Source of the DNA: Williamsia deligens
GTDB lineage: Bacteria; Actinomycetota; Actinomycetes; Mycobacteriales; Mycobacteriaceae
DNA: 64,000 bases
NCBI RefSeq assembly: GCF_024171765.1
Contig: NZ_JAMTCI010000001.1
Span: 2,590,796 to 2,654,795 of the forward strand
Reading direction: 5' to 3'
The translations under genes and the position numbers were made by a program. Every line of letters begins with the position of its first letter. Within the stretch, counting starts at the first letter, position 1. Below the pieces are notes generated by a model. It searched no databases. It saw only the letters and a program-made list of their open reading frames with translations, and was not told where the DNA came from. Of the stretch, positions 60,115-64,000 are shown piece by piece.

Positions 60115-60827
60115 GGGTGCCCGCCCGCGAGGGCGTATCCGACGCCGTGGACGGTGCGGATGCGGTGGGCGCCGACCTTCGCCCGGAGCGAGCGGATGTG
60201 GGAGTCGACGGTGCGGGTCTCACCCGCGTCGGTCCACTGCCACACGGACTCGAGGAGTTGGGATCGGCTGCGCACCGCGCCCGGGTGTCGGGCCAGGGTG
60301 GCGAGCAGGTCGAACTCGGTGCGCGTCAGATGCACCGCCGACCCGTCGACCGTGACCAGACGCGCGTCGTGGTCGATGGACAGGTCGTCGAGGACCTGCA
60401 GGTCGCGCCCGCCGCCGGCCGGAGCGGGGTCGCCGCCCACGGGGTAGCGCTCGGCCCGTCGCAGCAGCGCGCGGGTGCGGGCGACGAGCTCGCGCATCGA
60501 GAACGGCTTGGCGAGGTAGTCGTCGGCACCGACGCCCAGTCCGATGACGAGGTCGGTCTCCTCCGAGCGAGCGGTCAGCATCAGCACGGGCGTCGGTGTC
60601 AGCGCCTGGATGCGGCGGCACACCTCGAGGCCGTCGATGCCGGGCAGCATCACGTCGAGGATCACGACGTCGGGTCCGGTGTCGGCGTGGCGCCGCAGGG
60701 CGTCGGGACCGCTCGCCGCCGTCGTCACCGCGAAACCCTCGGCGGTGAGGCGGTCGGCGATCGACGTGCGGATCAGCGGCTCGTCGTCCACCACGAGGAC
60801 GCTCGGGGAACGCTCGTCGGGGCTCAT
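60111..60827 (-). CDS. OmpR-family response regulator
   Basis: The 238-residue protein has a receiver domain with acidic Asp14/Asp15, phospho-acceptor Asp58 (VVILDVMLPG) and Lys in AKPF. A winged-helix DNA-binding domain follows, with LTRTEFDLLATL and TVDSHIRSLRAKVG. It is the partner of the overlapping kinase gene. The start is ATG 60825-60827. Confidence 0.92.
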   Translation of the reverse strand: MSPDERSPSVLVVDDEPLIRTSIADRLTAEGFAVTTAASGPDALRRHADTGPDVVILDVMLPGIDGLEVCRRIQALTPTPVLMLTARSEETDLVIGLGVGADDYLAKPFSMRELVARTRALLRRAERYPVGGDPAPAGGGRDLQVLDDLSIDHDARLVTVDGSAVHLTRTEFDLLATLARHPGAVRSRSQLLESVWQWTDAGETRTVDSHIRSLRAKVGAHRIRTVHGVGYALAGGHP

Positions 60828-60924
60828 GGGAGTCGACGGTAATGTCCGGTTGTCCCGGGGCTGCGGAGATGATGTGCAGAGGTTGTGAAGGTCTGCTCGC
60901 CGGCCGTGGGGCCCCGCCCGGGGG

Positions 60925-61434
60925 TCAGCGGGGCGTCACCCAGCAGGTGATGTCGCAGTGCACGACCTCGACGCCCTGCTTGTCGGTGATGGCGATGTCG
61001 ACGACGACCTCCCGACCGTCGCCGACGGACGCGGGATCGATCGGGTCGGCGAGGGTCGCGACGGCGCGCAGCCCGGTGGTGGCCTTGGTCAGGTACTGCG
61101 ACGTCATCCCCTTCGGGATCCAGCGCAGCTCGGCGGGGGTGGTCGCCTCCATGAGCATCCCCATCGCGGTCTCGGCGAGGTTGCACGCCGCGATGGCGTG
61201 GAACGTCCCGATGTGGTTGTGGACGCCGAACCACTTCGGCGACGTCACCACGCAGCGTCCCGGCTCGAGCTCGCGGACCAGGGGGAGGATGGTGCCGAAG
61301 TAGGGGACCCGGGCGACCATCCCGGCCGAGAACACGACCGTCCCGACGATGCCCTGGGGCAGTCGCCGCCAGAGTGCGTAGGTCGGGCTGACGCCCGCCG
61401 GACGGGTGGACACGACGGTGTTCGGTTCGCTCAT
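60925..61434 (-). CDS. DUF4442 hot-dog fold thioesterase-like protein
   Basis: The 169-residue protein has the pattern of DUF4442/PaaI-like thioesterases: [17 protein letters not shown], then [20 protein letters not shown], with the helix [10 protein letters not shown] where the hot-dog active site lies. These hydrolyse acyl-CoA esters; the substrate is unknown. ATG 61432-61434 (MSEPNTVV) gives the normal length. ATG 61453-61455 is also possible. Codons further upstream lie in the S10 promoter region and are not likely coding. Confidence 0.72.
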   Translation of the reverse strand: MSEPNTVVSTRPAGVSPTYALWRRLPQGIVGTVVFSAGMVARVPYFGTILPLVRELEPGRCVVTSPKWFGVHNHIGTFHAIAACNLAETAMGMLMEATTPAELRWIPKGMTSQYLTKATTGLRAVATLADPIDPASVGDGREVVVDIAITDKQGVEVVHCDITCWVTPR

Positions 61435-61958
61435 GGCGCCGACACTATCGGCCATTTGGCCCGGCCCCGGGTCCTGGTGCATACTGTTCGGGTTGCCCAG
61501 AGGAGGGTGCCGCATTCTGTGCGGCCCTGATCCGGGCGCCGATCGTCCCGTCGGAGCAAGCGGTTCCCGAACTGCTCCGGACCCCGGGAGTTCGATCACT
61601 CGTCGTCGTCCGACCCGGCATCACGATCTGCCGGGACGGACTCGGTGGAGAAGCCCTCACGGGTGGATCCCCATGCGGTCGTAAGAGTGTGATCCTGCGC
61701 AGAGGTGTGTCCGATGCGCGCGACACGCCCGACCGCGGGTGCCGGTGCAGCCCGGTGCGACACCACAGCTGCGGCGCCCGACGACCCACGTCGTCGGACG
61801 CGAACGCACAACGACAGATGAACAGAGTCGATCACCCACCCGGGTCCGCCCGGGTCGGAAGGCGTGTGAGCCGTCCGGTGGTCCGTCCTGAACCCGCACA
61901 CGCGGGGCCCGTCCGCGGGTCATCTGTCGACAAGTCACCAGACGGAAGAGGACACAGC
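61435..61958 (+). other. Intergenic region and long leader before the S10 operon
   Basis: About 520 bases carry no gene I can support. They hold the likely S10 operon promoter near the left end and an 8-bp perfect hairpin (CCGACGAC-CCAC-GTCGTCGG, 61778-61797). A leader of about 470 bases would run to rpsJ. A long leader is usual before this operon and may carry control, but I recognise no known ribosomal-protein binding fold here. Confidence 0.5.
61456..61485 (+). promoter_or_regulatory. Candidate S10 operon promoter
   Basis: TTGGCC (61456-61461) and CATACT (61480-61485) are separated by 18 bp, each matching the sigma-A consensus at four of six bases. They lie just upstream of the DUF4442 gene on the opposite strand. 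Transcription would start near 61492. Confidence 0.45.
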
Positions 61959-62264
61959 GTGGCGGGACAGAAGATCCGCATCAGGCTCAAGGCCTATGAC
62001 CACGAGGCGATCGACGCTTCGGCGCGCAAGATCGTGGAGACCGTGACCCGTACCGGGGCGCGCGTGGTCGGCCCGGTGCCGTTGCCGACCGAGAAGAACG
62101 TGTACTGCGTCATCCGCTCGCCGCACAAGTACAAGGACTCGCGCGAGCACTTCGAGATGCGCACGCACAAGCGCCTGATCGACATCCTCGATCCGACCCC
62201 GAAGACGGTCGACGCGCTCATGCGCATCGACCTGCCGGCCAGCGTCGACGTCAACATCCAGTAG
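61959..62264 (+). CDS. rpsJ: 30S ribosomal protein S10
   Basis: The 101-residue protein matches actinobacterial S10 over its whole length: [55 protein letters not shown] (in part), ending [13 protein letters not shown] 61959 is preceded by GGAAGAGG and is the usual start in relatives. S10 also joins the NusB antitermination complex. It is the first gene of the S10 operon. Confidence 0.97.
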   Translation: MAGQKIRIRLKAYDHEAIDASARKIVETVTRTGARVVGPVPLPTEKNVYCVIRSPHKYKDSREHFEMRTHKRLIDILDPTPKTVDALMRIDLPASVDVNIQ

Positions 62265-62357
62265 TCGGCACCGGAGAGGGTCGCGACGCCATGCGTCACG
62301 CGGACCCGCTCCGGAGGCCGCCTGTCGGGATCGAACACACAGGGACCAGATACAGAC

Positions 62358-63014
62358 ATGACTCAGAACAGTGGAAAGGGCATCCTGGGCACCAAGCTCG
62401 GGATGACCCAGGTCTTCGACGAGAACAACCGGGTCGTCCCGGTCACCGTCGTCAAGGCCGGCCCCAACGTCATCACCCAGATCCGCACCCAGGAGACGGA
62501 CGGCTACACCGCCGTGCAGCTCGCCTACGGTGCGATCGACCCGCGCAAGGTGACCAAGCCCGTCGCCGGGCAGTTCACCAAGGCCGGGGTCACGCCGCGT
62601 CGTCACGTCGCGGAGCTCCGCGTCGACGACACCGCCGAGTACTCGGTGGGCCAGGAGCTGACGGCGGAGATCTTCGCCGACGGCGCCTACGTGGACGTGA
62701 CCGGCACCTCGAAGGGCAAGGGCTTCGCCGGCGTCATGAAGCGTCACGGCTTCAAGGGCCTGGGCGCCAGCCACGGTGCCCACCGCGTGCACCGCGCGCC
62801 CGGCTCGATCGGTGGCTGCGCCACCCCGGGTCGCGTGTTCAAGGGCATGCGGATGGCCGGACGCATGGGCAACGAGCGCGTCACCACCCAGAACCTGACC
62901 GTCCACAAGGTGGACGCCGAGGCCGGCCTCCTGCTGATCAAGGGAGCCATCCCGGGTCGCAAGGGCGGCGTCGTGATCGTGCGTGACGCAGTGAAAGGCG
63001 GTGTGAAGGCATGA
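62358..63014 (+). CDS. rplC: 50S ribosomal protein L3
   Basis: The 218-residue protein is L3, with [31 protein letters not shown] and [16 protein letters not shown] 62358 lies 93 bases after rpsJ and the stop overlaps the rplD ATG. Confidence 0.97.
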   Translation: MTQNSGKGILGTKLGMTQVFDENNRVVPVTVVKAGPNVITQIRTQETDGYTAVQLAYGAIDPRKVTKPVAGQFTKAGVTPRRHVAELRVDDTAEYSVGQELTAEIFADGAYVDVTGTSKGKGFAGVMKRHGFKGLGASHGAHRVHRAPGSIGGCATPGRVFKGMRMAGRMGNERVTTQNLTVHKVDAEAGLLLIKGAIPGRKGGVVIVRDAVKGGVKA

Positions 63015-63688
63015 GTGTCGACACGACCAAGGCGACCAAGCTGACGCTGGACGTCCGCACCGCGGACGGGAAGACCGACGGCACCGTCGAGCTGCCCGCC
63101 TCGGTGTTCGACCAGCCGGCGAACATCGCGCTGATGCACCAGGTGGTCACCGCGCAGCTCGCGGCGGCCCGCCAGGGCACCCACGCCACCAAGACCCGCG
63201 CACAGGTCTCCGGCGGTGGCGCGAAGCCGTACCGCCAGAAGGGCACCGGCCGCGCCCGTCAGGGCTCGACCCGCGCGCCGCAGTTCACCGGTGGTGGCGT
63301 CGTCCACGGCCCGCAGCCGCGTGACTACAGCCAGCGGACCCCGAAGAAGATGAAGGCCGCCGCCCTGCGCGGTGCCCTCTCGGACCGGGCACGCAACGAG
63401 CGCATCCACGTCGTGACCGAGCTCGTCGCGGGTCAGACCCCGTCGACGAAGGCGGCCCGGCAGTTCCTGGAGCTGCTCAGCGAGCGTCGCAAGTTCCTGG
63501 TCGTCATCGGTCGCGAGGACGTCGCCGGGTTCAAGAGCGTCGCGAACCTGCCGCACGTGCTGCCGATCACGCCGGACCAGCTCAACACCTACGACGTCCT
63601 CGACTCCGACGACATCGTGTTCAGCGTCGAGGCGCTCGACGCGTTCGTCGCGCGGGCCACGAGCGACGCAGCCGCGAAGGAGGCGTGA
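63011..63688 (+). CDS. rplD: 50S ribosomal protein L4
   Basis: The 225-residue protein is L4, with the RNA-binding loop [19 protein letters not shown] and [22 protein letters not shown] 63011 overlaps the rplC stop (ATGA). Confidence 0.97.
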   Translation: MSVDTTKATKLTLDVRTADGKTDGTVELPASVFDQPANIALMHQVVTAQLAAARQGTHATKTRAQVSGGGAKPYRQKGTGRARQGSTRAPQFTGGGVVHGPQPRDYSQRTPKKMKAAALRGALSDRARNERIHVVTELVAGQTPSTKAARQFLELLSERRKFLVVIGREDVAGFKSVANLPHVLPITPDQLNTYDVLDSDDIVFSVEALDAFVARATSDAAAKEA

Positions 63689-63689
63689 C

Positions 63690-64000
63690 ATGACCGTGCA
63701 GCAGCAGACCGATCCGCGCGACATCATCCTCGAGCCGGTGATCTCCGAGAAGTCCTATGGGCTGATCGAGGACAACGTCTACACGTTCATCGTCCACCCG
63801 GACTCGAACAAGACGCAGATCAAGATCGCCGTCGAGAAGATCTTCGACGTCAAGGTCGCGAACGTGAACACCGCCAACCGGCAGGGCAAGCGCAAGCGCA
63901 CCCGTTACGGATACGGCAAGCGCAAGGACACCAAGCGTGCCCTCGTGACCCTGACCGCCGACAGCAAGCCCATCGAGATCTTCGGGGGACCGATCGGCTG
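63690..64000 (+). CDS. rplW: 50S ribosomal protein L23 (runs off the right edge)
   Basis: ATG 63690 follows the rplD stop by one base. The frame encodes [35 protein letters not shown] and the basic loop [21 protein letters not shown], which identify L23. The family is about 100 residues long and 103 codons are visible, so the stop is probably the codon cut by the window edge. Confidence 0.95.
   Translation, partial: MTVQQQTDPRDIILEPVISEKSYGLIEDNVYTFIVHPDSNKTQIKIAVEKIFDVKVANVNTANRQGKRKRTRYGYGKRKDTKRALVTLTADSKPIEIFGGPIG

Overview
The window is high-GC actinobacterial DNA from the mycolic-acid-bearing Mycobacteriales. Mce-associated proteins, a complete mycofactocin locus, a KshB-type sterol hydroxylase reductase, a wax-ester/diacylglycerol acyltransferase and a mycobacterial-type CysM all point there, to a Gordonia/Williamsia/Rhodococcus-like organism. 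The genus cannot be fixed from this sequence alone. Start codons are often GTG or TTG, and many neighbours overlap stop-to-start.

Layout. 1-2218: end of an mce-type operon (two Mce-associated proteins), then a ferredoxin reductase. 2219-3870: a DUF222/HNH (13E12-type) gene with a decayed partial copy of its 3' end behind it and a 21-bp triplicate in front. 3909-5610: kshB and mftR. 5729-14252: mycofactocin genes mftA, B, C, D, a coupled SDR, then mftE, F, G; an antisense alpha-methylacyl-CoA racemase gene splits the run. 14263-17274: a PPOX/F420-type protein, a WS/DGAT and CysM. 17276-20345: a three-gene ABC exporter on the minus strand. 20633-56241: the NRPS locus. 56352-61434: a secreted lipase, a DUF4173 membrane protein with a two-component system, and a DUF4442 thioesterase. 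61959-64000: start of the S10 ribosomal operon (rpsJ, rplC, rplD, rplW).

The centre is one 34-kb gene for a nine-module peptide synthetase of about 11,350 residues. It has nine C, nine A, nine carrier (T) and three E domains. It starts with a C domain, as acylated peptides do, and ends in an E domain with no thioesterase. A-domain pocket residues read as Ser in modules 1 and 5 and Gln in module 9; the rest do not match a code I know. The likely product is an N-acylated nonapeptide with D residues at positions 1, 8 and 9. MbtH and the divergent ABC exporter would support adenylation and secretion.

The most unusual observation is an 88-residue relative of the N-terminal part of an A domain that occurs four times at this locus and aligns without gaps. 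Two copies lie inside the synthetase, between C and A of modules 3 and 5. Two are separate small genes on either side of mbtH. I know of no described function for such a unit. In Mycobacterium tuberculosis the mft genes (Rv0691-Rv0697) lie next to rpsJ (Rv0700), so the NRPS locus here sits inside a neighbourhood that is compact there.
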